A stretch of DNA of 40,936 bases from DYEC01 sp034434695. GTDB lineage: Bacteria; Chloroflexota; Anaerolineae; Anaerolineales; Anaerolineaceae. Below are positions 14,989 to 23,041 of this stretch, one piece after another. Positions within the stretch are counted from its first letter, which is position 1. Every line of letters begins with the position of its first letter. The notes under the pieces are model-generated. The model was not told the DNA's origin, made no database searches, and worked only from the letters and a program-made list of their open reading frames with translations. The translations under genes were made by a program, and so were the position numbers. The stretch is taken from contig DAOTYY010000151.1 of the NCBI GenBank assembly GCA_034434695.1, forward strand, positions 1-40,936. Direction: 5' to 3'.

Positions 14989-16332
14989 TTAAAACTGTTG
15001 TTGATATCGTTCCCAAACAATGGGAGCAATTTGTTGAGCTTCCCAAGCGATTTTGGCTTCATCAAGTGTAAGAAGCTCTCGATCTTTCATGAGCACCTTT
15101 CCAGCAACCATTGTCATGGTGACCATGCTTTCGTGGAAACCAAAAATAATATGCCAAGGGAAATTATCCACTGTGACTGGAGTGTATGGATGGTAATCCA
15201 CAAAAATAATATCGGCAACTGCCCCCTTCTTGATGATACCAATTGAAGGTATTCCAAAATGTTTACTGGCTAATTCAGCATTATTGTAAACAGCCATTTT
15301 TACAACGTCTGTTCCGGACATCCGGCGCGGATCTCGATGCCATAATTTGTGTCCCAAGTAAACAAATTTCCATTCCTCCCACATGGCATTTGAAAATCCG
15401 TCATTTCCAATGCAGACTTTGATTCCGGCGCGGAGCATTGACTCAACCTCGGACATACCCACCGCGTTATTCATATTGGAGCGGGGTTGATGTGTAACCC
15501 AGGTGTTGGTCTCAGCCAGTAGAGCGATCTCTTTTGCATCTACATGTACCGCATGAACGACAATCGTTTCTGGACCTAAGATACCATGCTTGTGAAGACG
15601 ATCAACCACTCTCAACCCGGTTTTAGCAATGCTATCATACTGATCAGCAGAATGTTCCGCTACGTGAATATGAAAACCTGTACCCTCTGGTGCAGCATTA
15701 CGGCAGGCATCCAAAGTGTTCTCCGAGAGTGTAAGACTTGCGTGAAGACCGAAACTTGCTGCTAATTTTCCCCCCAGATTATCTTTCTTGCAGCGCTCTA
15801 TGAAACGTACATTCTCTGCTATACCTGCTTGTGCTTTTTCCTCTCCACCACGGTCGGTAACTTCGTAACACAAAGACGCTCGAACTCCTGCCAGTTCTAC
15901 AGCGGCGGCAATTTCATCCAATGAACCCTTTATGGCACCGGGTGAGGCATGATGGTCAATTAAAGTAGTCGTACCATGCTTGATTGCATCAATCAGACAA
16001 ACCAAAGCGGAATAACGTATTGCCTCAGAAGTTAATGATTGATCCAGTGTCCACCAAAGTTTTTCCAAAATCTCTGGAAAATCTTCTGGTGCAGAGCCGT
16101 GTAAGGCCATTCCGCGCGCATATGCGCCATAAAAATGTGTATGAGCACAGATATTGCCGGGCATTACGAATTGTCCATGCGCATCAAGCTTTTCTGCATC
16201 ACTATACTTATGCTCTAACTCACTGCTTGGACCGACATCAGTTATAATCCCATTCTCAATGTAAACAGCATGGTCAGTTAAAATGAGATTGGGATTTTCC
16301 CAAGTCACTATCGTACCATTTGTGATCAGCAT
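14989..16332 (-). CDS. ssnA: SsnA-like amidohydrolase (putative aminohydrolase of the selenium/molybdenum hydroxylase system)
   Basis: 447 residues of the amidohydrolase superfamily. Metal ligands are visible in 'CAHTHFYGAYARG' (H64, H66), 'GFHIHVAEHS', 'VVHAVHV' and the catalytic 'IGNDGFSNAM' Asp. The pairs 'KHGTTTLIDHHASP' and 'PRSNMNNAVG' match SsnA of E. coli closely as I remember it. SsnA is encoded next to xdhD, yqeB, yqeC and ygfJ there and belongs to the guanine deaminase/TRZ-ATZ group, so deamination of a purine-like ring is likely. AAAGGAG lies seven bases before the ATG. It is the first gene of the operon and is preceded by a 250-nt leader. Confidence 0.87.
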   Translation of the reverse strand: MLITNGTIVTWENPNLILTDHAVYIENGIITDVGPSSELEHKYSDAEKLDAHGQFVMPGNICAHTHFYGAYARGMALHGSAPEDFPEILEKLWWTLDQSLTSEAIRYSALVCLIDAIKHGTTTLIDHHASPGAIKGSLDEIAAAVELAGVRASLCYEVTDRGGEEKAQAGIAENVRFIERCKKDNLGGKLAASFGLHASLTLSENTLDACRNAAPEGTGFHIHVAEHSADQYDSIAKTGLRVVDRLHKHGILGPETIVVHAVHVDAKEIALLAETNTWVTHQPRSNMNNAVGMSEVESMLRAGIKVCIGNDGFSNAMWEEWKFVYLGHKLWHRDPRRMSGTDVVKMAVYNNAELASKHFGIPSIGIIKKGAVADIIFVDYHPYTPVTVDNFPWHIIFGFHESMVTMTMVAGKVLMKDRELLTLDEAKIAWEAQQIAPIVWERYQQQF

Positions 16333-16487
16333 CTAAGAACTCCTTTCTATAATAAAGATTCATTGTTTATATAAGCCCTCTCGTGTGCTTCGAACACAGG
16401 CAGAACCCCAAACACGGATTCGGTGCCACGTTACATCGCAAACGGAAATATATAGCGAGAAGATAAATTTTATTCCAGGGGATCATA

Positions 16488-16578
16488 GGGTCGGTGGATA
16501 TTTAAATGGCGGCACTTTTCGACGGGCGCTGGAATTACCCGACGCCGGCTTAGAAAATCATAAACCGACCACCGAGCC
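16488..16578 (-). ncRNA. candidate structured 5' leader element (riboswitch-like), class unknown
   Basis: Beginning only a few bases after the predicted start of transcription, the leader can fold into nested helices. The outer stem pairs 16491-16497 (TCGGTGG) with 16569-16575 (CCACCGA); bulging one G extends it by two G-C pairs. A second stem pairs 16508-16511 (GGCG) with 16543-16546 (CGCC). An inner hairpin pairs 16523-16526 (CGGG) with 16538-16541 (CCCG). An alternative pairing of 16489-16494 (GGTCGG) with 16565-16570 (CCGACC) competes with the outer stem, which is what a switch needs. The long distance to the start codon (about 250 nt) also fits a regulatory leader. I could not match it to Moco, purine, TPP, cobalamin or c-di-GMP riboswitch consensus. 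Confidence 0.4.
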
Positions 16579-16590
16579 TTCATGCTTACG

Positions 16591-16619
16591 ATTTTAACAT
16601 TTGGGCAAAAATAAGACAA
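16591..16619 (-). promoter_or_regulatory. sigma70-type promoter of the Mo hydroxylase/F420 operon
   Basis: Read on the - strand, TTGTCT (plus 16614-16619) is followed after exactly 17 bases by TAAAAT (plus 16591-16596), five of six matches to TATAAT. Transcription should begin near 16584. It is the only promoter-like pair seen upstream of the 15-gene leftward block. No comparable pair was noticed in the short gaps between those genes. Confidence 0.6.
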
Positions 16620-16651
16620 TACTAACAAGACACATTTTAACTAATTTAGCA

Positions 16652-16657
16652 TATAAT
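16652..16657 (+). promoter_or_regulatory. -10 box of the M20 peptidase operon
   Basis: A perfect TATAAT stands 34 bases before the chosen ATG at 16691. The best -35 candidate is AAGACA at 16627-16632, with a long 19-base spacer, so the promoter may be weak or depend on an activator. Its position supports starting the peptidase at 16691 or 16697 and not further upstream. Confidence 0.45.
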
Positions 16658-16690
16658 CACCATATTGATTCGGGATTTTTGAGTGTCTCT

Positions 16691-18073
16691 ATGATTATGG
16701 AACGAAGACGGGCTTTGAGTTTTGCACAAGACAATTATGAAAATCTAATTCATGACTTATTCGAATTTATAAAAATACCTTCTATCTCGACAGATCCCGA
16801 ATGGAGCGTTTTAGAAAACGCAGCCAATTGGGTGTCTCAAAGACTGAAAAAGGCTGGAGTTCAGAAAACGCAGATTTTTCAAACAGGTGGTTCTCCCATT
16901 GTTTATGGTGAATATCAGCCGGCTCACCCCCCGGCCTGCACAGTTCTTATTTACGGGCACTATGATGTTCAACCAGTTGATCCGCTTACTGAATGGTTGT
17001 CCCCTCCATTTGATCCCAAAATAAACGGTGAGCATTTGTTTGGACGCGGGTCCTCAGATATGAAAGGGCAGATTGTTGCAAGCATTGGAGCGGTGGAAGC
17101 AATTTTATCCCAATCAAACTTGCCTATTGCATTTAAGTTTATCTTCGAAGGAGAAGAGGAGATTGGTTCTCCGAATCTGATACCTTTTTTACAAGGACAT
17201 AGTAAGCTTCTGAGTTGTAATTTTGCTTTAGTACCTGACACAGGAATGATAGCTAAAGATACGCCAACAATAACATATGGTTTGAGAGGATTGTGTTGTT
17301 TTGAACTACGTGTCTTTGGCCCGAAGAACGACCTACATTCTGGTCAGTATGGTGGCATTGTTCACAACCCTGCTCAGGTTCTCTGCGAATTGATCGCTGG
17401 TATGCACGATAGCAAAGGAAAGATCACTTTGCCTGGTTTCTACGATAAGGTTTTGCCAGTTTCAGAAGATGAACGTAGAATGTTATCTGAATTGCCACAA
17501 GATGATAACAGTTACAAGACGCAAACTGGGGTCAATTACCTTTGGGGGGAACATGGGTTTTCAGCAGCGGAAAGATCCAAAATAAGGCCAACGCTCGAAG
17601 TCAACGGTTTACTTTCTGGTTATACCGGAACAGGAATGAAAACGGTTATACCATCACGTGCAATGGCTAAAATATCTATGCGCCTGGTTCCAGATCAGGA
17701 TCCTGAAGACATCAGGCGTCAATTGGTTGTGTACTTGGAGCAGCATGCGCCTGATACAATCCGCTGGGAGTTGGAACAAATGACAGGACATCCCTCAAGT
17801 GTATCGGAGCGTTTTTCGCCTGTGATGCGGTCTCTATCAAAAGCCCTTGAGACAGTTTGGCATACTGTCCCGGTTTTTGAAAGGGATGGTAGCAGTATTC
17901 CAATTGTTGGCGCAATAAAAAAATATATGGGGATAGAATCAGTGATGACAGGCTTTGGTTTGCCAGACGATAATATCCATGCTCCCAACGAGAAGCTTCA
18001 TTTGCCAACCTGGAAGCGTGGTATTAATGCTCTGATTCACTTTTTCTATAATCTGAGTGAGAGTGCAGTATGA
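16691..18073 (+). CDS. M20 family dipeptidase / metallopeptidase
   Basis: 460 residues. Zinc-site motifs appear in order: 'YGHYDVQPVDP' (metal His and Asp), 'GRGSSDMKGQ' (bridging Asp), 'FEGEEEIGSPNL' (general-base and metal Glu), 'VPDTG' and, near the C-terminus, 'DDNIHAPNEKL' (metal His). The dimerisation or lid domain lies between. The family cleaves dipeptides or related amides in the cytoplasm. The region before 'IKIPSISTDPEW' has the usual length if the ATG at 16691 (or 16697) is used; the alternative TTG at 16601 lies upstream of the likely promoter. It is the first gene of a rightward cluster and overlaps the next gene by four bases (ATGA). Confidence 0.9.
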   Translation: MIMERRRALSFAQDNYENLIHDLFEFIKIPSISTDPEWSVLENAANWVSQRLKKAGVQKTQIFQTGGSPIVYGEYQPAHPPACTVLIYGHYDVQPVDPLTEWLSPPFDPKINGEHLFGRGSSDMKGQIVASIGAVEAILSQSNLPIAFKFIFEGEEEIGSPNLIPFLQGHSKLLSCNFALVPDTGMIAKDTPTITYGLRGLCCFELRVFGPKNDLHSGQYGGIVHNPAQVLCELIAGMHDSKGKITLPGFYDKVLPVSEDERRMLSELPQDDNSYKTQTGVNYLWGEHGFSAAERSKIRPTLEVNGLLSGYTGTGMKTVIPSRAMAKISMRLVPDQDPEDIRRQLVVYLEQHAPDTIRWELEQMTGHPSSVSERFSPVMRSLSKALETVWHTVPVFERDGSSIPIVGAIKKYMGIESVMTGFGLPDDNIHAPNEKLHLPTWKRGINALIHFFYNLSESAV

Positions 18074-18969
18074 ACACCGATAAATTACCTTCCTATGGAG
18101 GGCAAGCGCTTATTGAGGGAGTTGTTATGCGTGGTGAATTCGCAGTGGCAGCCGCCATGCGTGCCCCGGATGGTAATATTATTTTCTACACAGAAGAGTT
18201 AGGTAAAATATATCAAAGTAAGTTAAAGACTATCCCCTTCGTGCGCGGTTTGGTAATACTGTGGGATGCTCTTGGATTAGGGATGCGTTTTCTTGTTCTG
18301 TCCGCAAATGTGCAAACTGGCAATGAACAGAAACTCGAGAAACACGAGCTAGTCTTGACTATCTTACTCTCATTAGCTTTTATGGTATTGCTATTCTTTT
18401 GGGGTCCTTCTGAGTTGGGGAATTTAGTCGCTAATGCATTCAGCTTGAGCAGCCATACAGGCATCCTTTTTGAAGGATTATTGCGGTTCTTTATCGTAAT
18501 CTTGTACTTATGGGGCATTGGAAGAACATCGGATATCAATCGGGTGTTTGCCTATCATGGTGCTGAACATAAGACAATTAATGCCTTTGAAGCTGGCGTC
18601 AACTTGATTCCCGAAGAAGTTGCAAAATACCCCCTTGAGCACCCGCGTTGTGGCACTTCATTTTTTCTCACGCTTATTGTTTTATCGGTCTTAATATTTA
18701 CACTTTTAGGCCCATTGCCATTTTTAATTAGATTGGTAAGTCGGGTGATTCTCATACCATTGCTGGCTGGCGCTGCTTATGAATATATTCGCTGGGCGGC
18801 CAATCATCTTTCATCCCCATTGATTCGCATCTTGATCAAGCCCAACCTTTGGTTACAGTCTCTAACAACGCGCGAGCCTACAGTAGACATGTTAGAGGTA
18901 TCTATTGCCGCGTTTAAACTCATGCTCAGCCAAGAGTTAGAAATCAAAAACAAGTTGCAAGCGATGTGA
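18070..18969 (+). CDS. DUF1385 family membrane protein (YqhQ-like)
   Basis: 299 residues. The opening 'GGQALIEGVVMRG' and the central 'FAYHGAEHKTINAFEAG' and 'HPRCGTSF' are the hallmarks of DUF1385. Four or so membrane helices follow: two at about residues 95-160 and two at about 200-240. The conserved His/Glu/Cys residues suggest a metal site, but the biochemical role is unknown; the family is widespread in Firmicutes and Chloroflexota, often near prfA or cell-wall genes. The ATG overlaps the peptidase stop and the next gene begins at its own stop, so the cluster is translationally coupled. Confidence 0.88.
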   Translation: MNTDKLPSYGGQALIEGVVMRGEFAVAAAMRAPDGNIIFYTEELGKIYQSKLKTIPFVRGLVILWDALGLGMRFLVLSANVQTGNEQKLEKHELVLTILLSLAFMVLLFFWGPSELGNLVANAFSLSSHTGILFEGLLRFFIVILYLWGIGRTSDINRVFAYHGAEHKTINAFEAGVNLIPEEVAKYPLEHPRCGTSFFLTLIVLSVLIFTLLGPLPFLIRLVSRVILIPLLAGAAYEYIRWAANHLSSPLIRILIKPNLWLQSLTTREPTVDMLEVSIAAFKLMLSQELEIKNKLQAM

Positions 18970-18971
18970 AA

Positions 18972-19517
18972 ATGAAAACCTGGCAAGCAATAGTTTTTGG
19001 CTGTTTCATAGGTCTGATATCTTCGGGAATCATCCTGTTCATTGCTTTGCCTCCCCGAGGTATCCCTGTGTTATTGTTGCCAACTCCCACGCCAATGCCA
19101 TATGTTGTTCATATTTCAGGCGCGGTGCATAACCCTGGTGTATATTCTCTTCCTCCAGGAAGCAGGATTATTGACCTGATTCAGGTGGCTGGAGGATTGC
19201 TTCCGGATGCTGATGCGGACTCAGTTAATCAGGCAGCTAAACTGTTCGACGGACAGAAAATTGTCGTATCACGAAGAGGTACATCATCTATCACGGCAAA
19301 TTCAGAGACACTGCCAGTTCAATATCCTCTAAATATAAACTTTGCATCACAAAAACAGTTAGAGAGTCTTCCTGGAATTGGTCCAACAAAAGCACTTGAT
19401 ATTATCAGTTATCGCGAGAAAAATGGCTACTATAAGTCTGTGGATGAGCTATTAAATGTGCCAGGCATTGGTCTAGATACGTTAAATCAAATCCGTGAAC
19501 TGATTTCAGTTCAGTAA
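18972..19517 (+). CDS. comEA: ComEA-like DNA-binding protein (SLBB + helix-hairpin-helix)
   Basis: About 181 residues. An N-terminal membrane helix (~residues 6-30) is followed by a proline-rich linker and an SLBB domain ('VHISGAVHNPGVYSLPPGSRIIDLIQVAGG'-type region, residues ~47-95). The C-terminal pair of helix-hairpin-helix motifs has 'LPGIGPTKALDIISYREKNG' and 'LLNVPGIG'. This layout is that of ComEA, the membrane-anchored receptor for DNA uptake in naturally competent bacteria. No comEC or other competence gene is near, so uptake is not established. GTG at 18966, overlapping the previous stop, is an alternative start; neither start has a clear ribosome binding site. Confidence 0.87.
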   Translation: MKTWQAIVFGCFIGLISSGIILFIALPPRGIPVLLLPTPTPMPYVVHISGAVHNPGVYSLPPGSRIIDLIQVAGGLLPDADADSVNQAAKLFDGQKIVVSRRGTSSITANSETLPVQYPLNINFASQKQLESLPGIGPTKALDIISYREKNGYYKSVDELLNVPGIGLDTLNQIRELISVQ

Positions 19518-19561
19518 CCATTTCTCGAATCTCTTCATAAACAAACGAAGGAAGCTATACT

Positions 19562-20008
19562 ATGACAACTAAACAGGAACTGGAATTTGCACTGCGAAAT
19601 GCTATGAAAAGTGGAGATGAAGTAAGTAAAAGAACAATCCGCATGGTACTTGCAAGCATAAAACTTGTTGAAGTTGAAAAGGGAAGCAGCCTGTCGGAAC
19701 CTGAGCTGGCGGCAATTCTACAGAAAGAAATAAAGCTTCGAAAAGAAGCCATTCAAGATGCTGAGAAAGGCAATCGCCCTGATTTAGTTGAAGCCAATCA
19801 GGCTGAAATTAAAGTGCTTGAAACGTTCTTGCCTCAACAACTTACAGAAGATGAATTGACTGCCATAGCAAAAGCTGTTATCAATCAAGTCGGCGCTAAC
19901 AGTCCGGCAGATATGGGTAAAGTGATGAAAATGCTACTACCTCAAATCAAGGGTCAAGCTCCTAACGAACTGGTCAGCAAAATTGTAAGACAACTCTTAA
20001 ATGGGTAA
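19562..20008 (+). CDS. yqeY: GatB/YqeY domain protein
   Basis: 148 residues, the usual YqeY length. It is a helical protein with 'RTIRMVLASIKLVEVEKG', 'ILQKEIKLRKEAI', 'LETFLPQQLTEDEL' and 'ADMGKVMKMLLPQIKGQA', the last matching the tail domain of GatB that contacts tRNA. The function of free YqeY is not firmly established, with a role in tRNA-dependent amidation often suggested. AAGGAAG precedes the ATG. Its last bases overlap the start of the PgpH gene. Confidence 0.92.
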   Translation: MTTKQELEFALRNAMKSGDEVSKRTIRMVLASIKLVEVEKGSSLSEPELAAILQKEIKLRKEAIQDAEKGNRPDLVEANQAEIKVLETFLPQQLTEDELTAIAKAVINQVGANSPADMGKVMKMLLPQIKGQAPNELVSKIVRQLLNG

Positions 20009-22145
20009 ACTTTCCAGATATTTTAGTATAAAAATCCCTCACATCATCACTGCACTGTTAATTTTGATTGTAACTAGTGGATTGGCTTTATTGGCAATCA
20101 TATTACCGATTGCTATTCGGCCATCGTCATATTTGCTCAACGTAGGTGATGTTGCACCTGAGGATATCCGGGCTCCGCGCTCTCTTTCTTATACCAGCGA
20201 AGTATTGACCGAGAGGGCGCGTCAGGAAGCCGCTGAAGCAGTAAATAAAGTTTACTTGCCGACAGACCCTACAATAGCTCGCACACAAATTGAACGTTTG
20301 CGTAGTACGCTCAACTTTATAACCGCGGTGCGCATGGATAAGTACGCGACGCCCGATCAAAAGCTTGCAGATTTACGATCCTTATCCGATGTAAAACTTG
20401 AACCTGAAAAGTTGAAGCTCATCTTAAACCTGCCCGAGATACGGTGGGATGCTATTCGGAAAGAGGCACTTAGTGTACTTGAACAGGCAATGCGCAAAAC
20501 AATCCTTGAGGATGAAGTAGCCGAAGCTCGAAAGAATTTGCCGACACTTGTGAGTTTCTCTCTGTCTCAGGAACACGTTAACCTTGTTGTTTCGTTAGTC
20601 AGTCCCTTTGTAGCGCCGAACAGCCTGTATAGCGAAGAATTAACTAAGCAAGCCCGAGAGGTTGCTAGGGATTCAGTATTACCTATACAAAAGATCTACA
20701 TTACTGGTGAGATGATTGTGCCGCGCGGTCAAATTATAAAGCCTGAAGACTGGGAAGCATTGCAACAATTTGGCTTAATTCGTTCAGAGCAAAATATTAA
20801 AAGCACGTTTTCCGCAATAGTTTTTGTCTTAATTCTTGGTTTTTTGGTAGGATTTTATTTCCGTCAAAGGAATTTGTCATTACTTCAAAACCCCCGAACT
20901 TTATTAATAATCGCTATTCTGTTTCTAATTTTCTTGTATGGGGCTCGCATCTTAATACCTAATCGAACTATCATCCCATATTTTTATCCTCTTGCAACAT
21001 TTGGATTGACCATTTCAGGCTTATTTTCGATGGAAGTTGGTTTGATCCTGGCTTTTGTATTAAGCCTTTTGGCAGCATATGGATTAACGAATGAGCTGGA
21101 GTTGATTCTCTTTTACCAGTTGTCGGTTGTGTTTGGGATTTTAGCTCTTAATAAGGGACGACGTTTTGCCAATTTTATCTGGGCAGGATTAGCGGTCAGT
21201 ATTACTGGGTCAGTGGTTATTCTTGCTTACAGACTGCCCAATCCATATACTGATTGGATTGGAGTCGCCACTCTGGTTATTGCTGCATTTTTGAATGGTT
21301 TGGCAAGCGCTAGTCTGACACTGCTACTCCAATATTTAGTTTCTCAGCTTTTAGGACTAACAACAGCATTGCAACTGTTGGAAACGTTACGACCAGACCA
21401 TCCATTATTGCGATTCATGCTTCAAAATGCTCCCGGCAGTTACCAGCACAGTCTTCAGGTTGCCAATCTGGCAGAGCAAGCTGCGGAATCAATCGAAGCC
21501 GATAGCCTTCTGGTCAAGGCAGGTGCTATATATCATGACGTAGGAAAGGCAGCTAACCCTTTGTTTTTTATTGAGAATCAGATTCCCGGCAATATCAATC
21601 CACACGATGACCTTGACCCGGTGCTTAGTGCTGAAACGATTATTCGCCATGTTTCGGATGGTGTACAACTTGCCCGTAAGTTTCGCCTTCCACCACGTGT
21701 AGTGGATTTTATAAAAGAACACCACGGCACATTATTGACACGTTATCAATATGCCCGGGCAATTCAGACAATCAATTGCGATATGATTGATGAAAGCAAA
21801 TTCCGATACCCCGGTCCGATCCCCCAGTCGAAAGAAACTGCGTTGCTTATGCTTGCAGATGGTTGTGAGGCGCGTGCAAGGGCTGAGTTGCCCAAAAACG
21901 AGGAAGAGTTGCGATTGTTGATTGAAAAAGTTTTTGAGTATTGTATTCAGGAAGGCCAGCTCGACCAGACCCCTCTGACACTGCTGGATTTAAGTAAAAT
22001 TAAATCTTCATTTCTCAGCACAATGCGCAATGTCTATCATCCCAGGATACAATACCCAGATATTAAGAGACAACATAGTAAGTACTCGGCTTCCATGCCA
22101 CAAAATTCAGAAGTGACCATACCTGCTTCTCGATCTGTAGAATGA
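20001..22145 (+). CDS. pgpH: 7TM-HD phosphohydrolase, PgpH-type cyclic-di-AMP phosphodiesterase
   Basis: 714 residues. It has one N-terminal membrane helix (~13-37), an extracytoplasmic 7TMR-HDED domain to ~265, seven membrane helices to ~460 and a C-terminal HD domain. The HD metal ligands are seen in 'PGSYQHSLQVANLAEQAAE', 'AIYHDVGKAANP', the 'NPHDD' stretch and 'IKEHHGT'. PgpH proteins degrade the second messenger c-di-AMP at the inner face of the membrane. The neighbours yqeY, ybeY and dgkA are conserved companions of pgpH in many Gram-positive and related bacteria, which supports the call. It overlaps ybeY by four bases. Confidence 0.92.
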   Translation: MGKLSRYFSIKIPHIITALLILIVTSGLALLAIILPIAIRPSSYLLNVGDVAPEDIRAPRSLSYTSEVLTERARQEAAEAVNKVYLPTDPTIARTQIERLRSTLNFITAVRMDKYATPDQKLADLRSLSDVKLEPEKLKLILNLPEIRWDAIRKEALSVLEQAMRKTILEDEVAEARKNLPTLVSFSLSQEHVNLVVSLVSPFVAPNSLYSEELTKQAREVARDSVLPIQKIYITGEMIVPRGQIIKPEDWEALQQFGLIRSEQNIKSTFSAIVFVLILGFLVGFYFRQRNLSLLQNPRTLLIIAILFLIFLYGARILIPNRTIIPYFYPLATFGLTISGLFSMEVGLILAFVLSLLAAYGLTNELELILFYQLSVVFGILALNKGRRFANFIWAGLAVSITGSVVILAYRLPNPYTDWIGVATLVIAAFLNGLASASLTLLLQYLVSQLLGLTTALQLLETLRPDHPLLRFMLQNAPGSYQHSLQVANLAEQAAESIEADSLLVKAGAIYHDVGKAANPLFFIENQIPGNINPHDDLDPVLSAETIIRHVSDGVQLARKFRLPPRVVDFIKEHHGTLLTRYQYARAIQTINCDMIDESKFRYPGPIPQSKETALLMLADGCEARARAELPKNEEELRLLIEKVFEYCIQEGQLDQTPLTLLDLSKIKSSFLSTMRNVYHPRIQYPDIKRQHSKYSASMPQNSEVTIPASRSVE

Positions 22146-22606
22146 TACTCTCTATGATCAATGTATTTGTTTCTGCTAATTTTAAAGATCTAGTCAACGT
22201 TGATGTTCTTGAAAAGGTTGCTCAAAAAACTCTCACCAGTACAGGTTATTCTCCACATGCATTTTCCCTAACAATTGTTATTGATGATGATAATACGCTT
22301 CAAAAGCTCAATGCACAATATTCTAGTGTTGATGAAACCACAGATGTACTGTCGTTTGAAATGAATGAAAAAGACCCGGAAACAGGTATCGTCTATCTTG
22401 GGGATATTGTAATCTCATTTCCGCGCGCTAGCGAGCAAGCACTGGCTGCTGGTCATTCAGTGATGAATGAACTCATTCTGTTGCTTATTCATGGTATCCT
22501 GCATCTGATTGGATATGACCATGTTTCGGAAAACGACAAAGCACAAATGTGGACACTTCAATATAGGCTTTTCTATGATTTAGACTTAGGAGACGTAAAA
22601 GTATAA
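22142..22606 (+). CDS. ybeY: YbeY endoribonuclease / rRNA maturation factor
   Basis: 154 residues. The zinc signature 'HGILHLIGYDH' (His-X3-His-X5-His) lies near residues 118-128, preceded by 'VDETTDVLSFEM' and 'YLGDIVISFPRA', all typical of YbeY. The enzyme acts in 16S rRNA 3'-end maturation and ribosome quality control. The start ATG overlaps the pgpH stop; ATG at 22154 is a possible alternative. The order pgpH-ybeY-dgkA is a well-known conserved gene set. Confidence 0.95.
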   Translation: MILSMINVFVSANFKDLVNVDVLEKVAQKTLTSTGYSPHAFSLTIVIDDDNTLQKLNAQYSSVDETTDVLSFEMNEKDPETGIVYLGDIVISFPRASEQALAAGHSVMNELILLLIHGILHLIGYDHVSENDKAQMWTLQYRLFYDLDLGDVKV

Positions 22607-22625
22607 AGCTGGCAGGTATGAGAAA

Positions 22626-23018
22626 ATGATGGATTACTATAGATCCAGATTGCTGTCGTTCCGGAATGCGTTTGCAGGGATAGGCTATGTCTTGCGGACT
22701 CAAAGGAATAGCTGGATACACACAGTAGCAACCTTCGCTGTTCTTGGTATATCATCTTGGCTTAAGCTTCCTATTACTCATTGGGCAATATTGGTTTTGA
22801 CTATATCAATGGTTTGGACTGCTGAAGTGATTAATACTTCCATTGAAACTCTGATTGATTTGCTACATCCGCAGTATCACCCGGTGGCAAAAATTGGCAA
22901 GGATGTTAGTGCTGGAGCAGTATTGATCGCATCTATTTTTTCGGCTCTTGTTGGAATATTGATTTTAGGACCACCACTAGTTCAGAAGCTCTGGACGTTA
23001 TTTGTCGCGTTGCAATGA
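22626..23018 (+). CDS. dgkA: diacylglycerol kinase family protein (undecaprenol kinase-like)
   Basis: 130 residues with three predicted membrane helices (about 37-53, 53-70 and 95-122) and the family active-site stretch 'VWTAEVINTSIETLIDLL', in which the two Glu residues and Asn bind Mg-ATP. 'AKIGKDVSAGAVLIASI' completes the signature. In Gram-positive relatives this family phosphorylates undecaprenol; the substrate here is not shown by sequence. AGGTATGAGAA upstream gives a moderate ribosome binding site. Confidence 0.9.
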   Translation: MMDYYRSRLLSFRNAFAGIGYVLRTQRNSWIHTVATFAVLGISSWLKLPITHWAILVLTISMVWTAEVINTSIETLIDLLHPQYHPVAKIGKDVSAGAVLIASIFSALVGILILGPPLVQKLWTLFVALQ

Positions 23019-23041
23019 TTGAGTGAATGATGGAGGAAGTT

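Larger units (their letters stand above)
16333..16690. other. intergenic region between two divergent operons
   Basis: These 358 bases hold no convincing gene. They contain the leader and promoter of the leftward operon (promoter at 16591-16619, structured element 16488-16578), a weak short palindrome at about 16383-16398 (TGTGCTTCGAACACA), and the probable promoter of the rightward M20 peptidase operon around 16652-16657. The block 16488-16578 is much richer in G+C than its surroundings, which are AT-rich, as expected for a structured RNA. A TTG-initiated extension of the M20 frame back to 16601 starts upstream of its own predicted -10 box and is therefore unlikely. Confidence 0.7.

Noticed and set aside
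16508..16550. A tmRNA 5' end suggested by 'TTTTCGACGGG' on the + strand
   Set aside because: The matching 3' tRNA-like half is not found in the next several hundred bases, and the stretch is better explained as the inner hairpin of the leader element.
16333..16600. Moco, TPP, purine or cobalamin riboswitch in the leader
   Set aside because: The conserved sequence blocks of these classes that I can recall are not present on either strand, so the element is reported only as a structured leader of unknown class.
16601..16690. TTG-initiated N-terminal extension of the M20 peptidase
   Set aside because: It begins upstream of the TATAAT at 16652-16657, has no ribosome binding site and lacks family similarity; the ATG at 16691 fits better.
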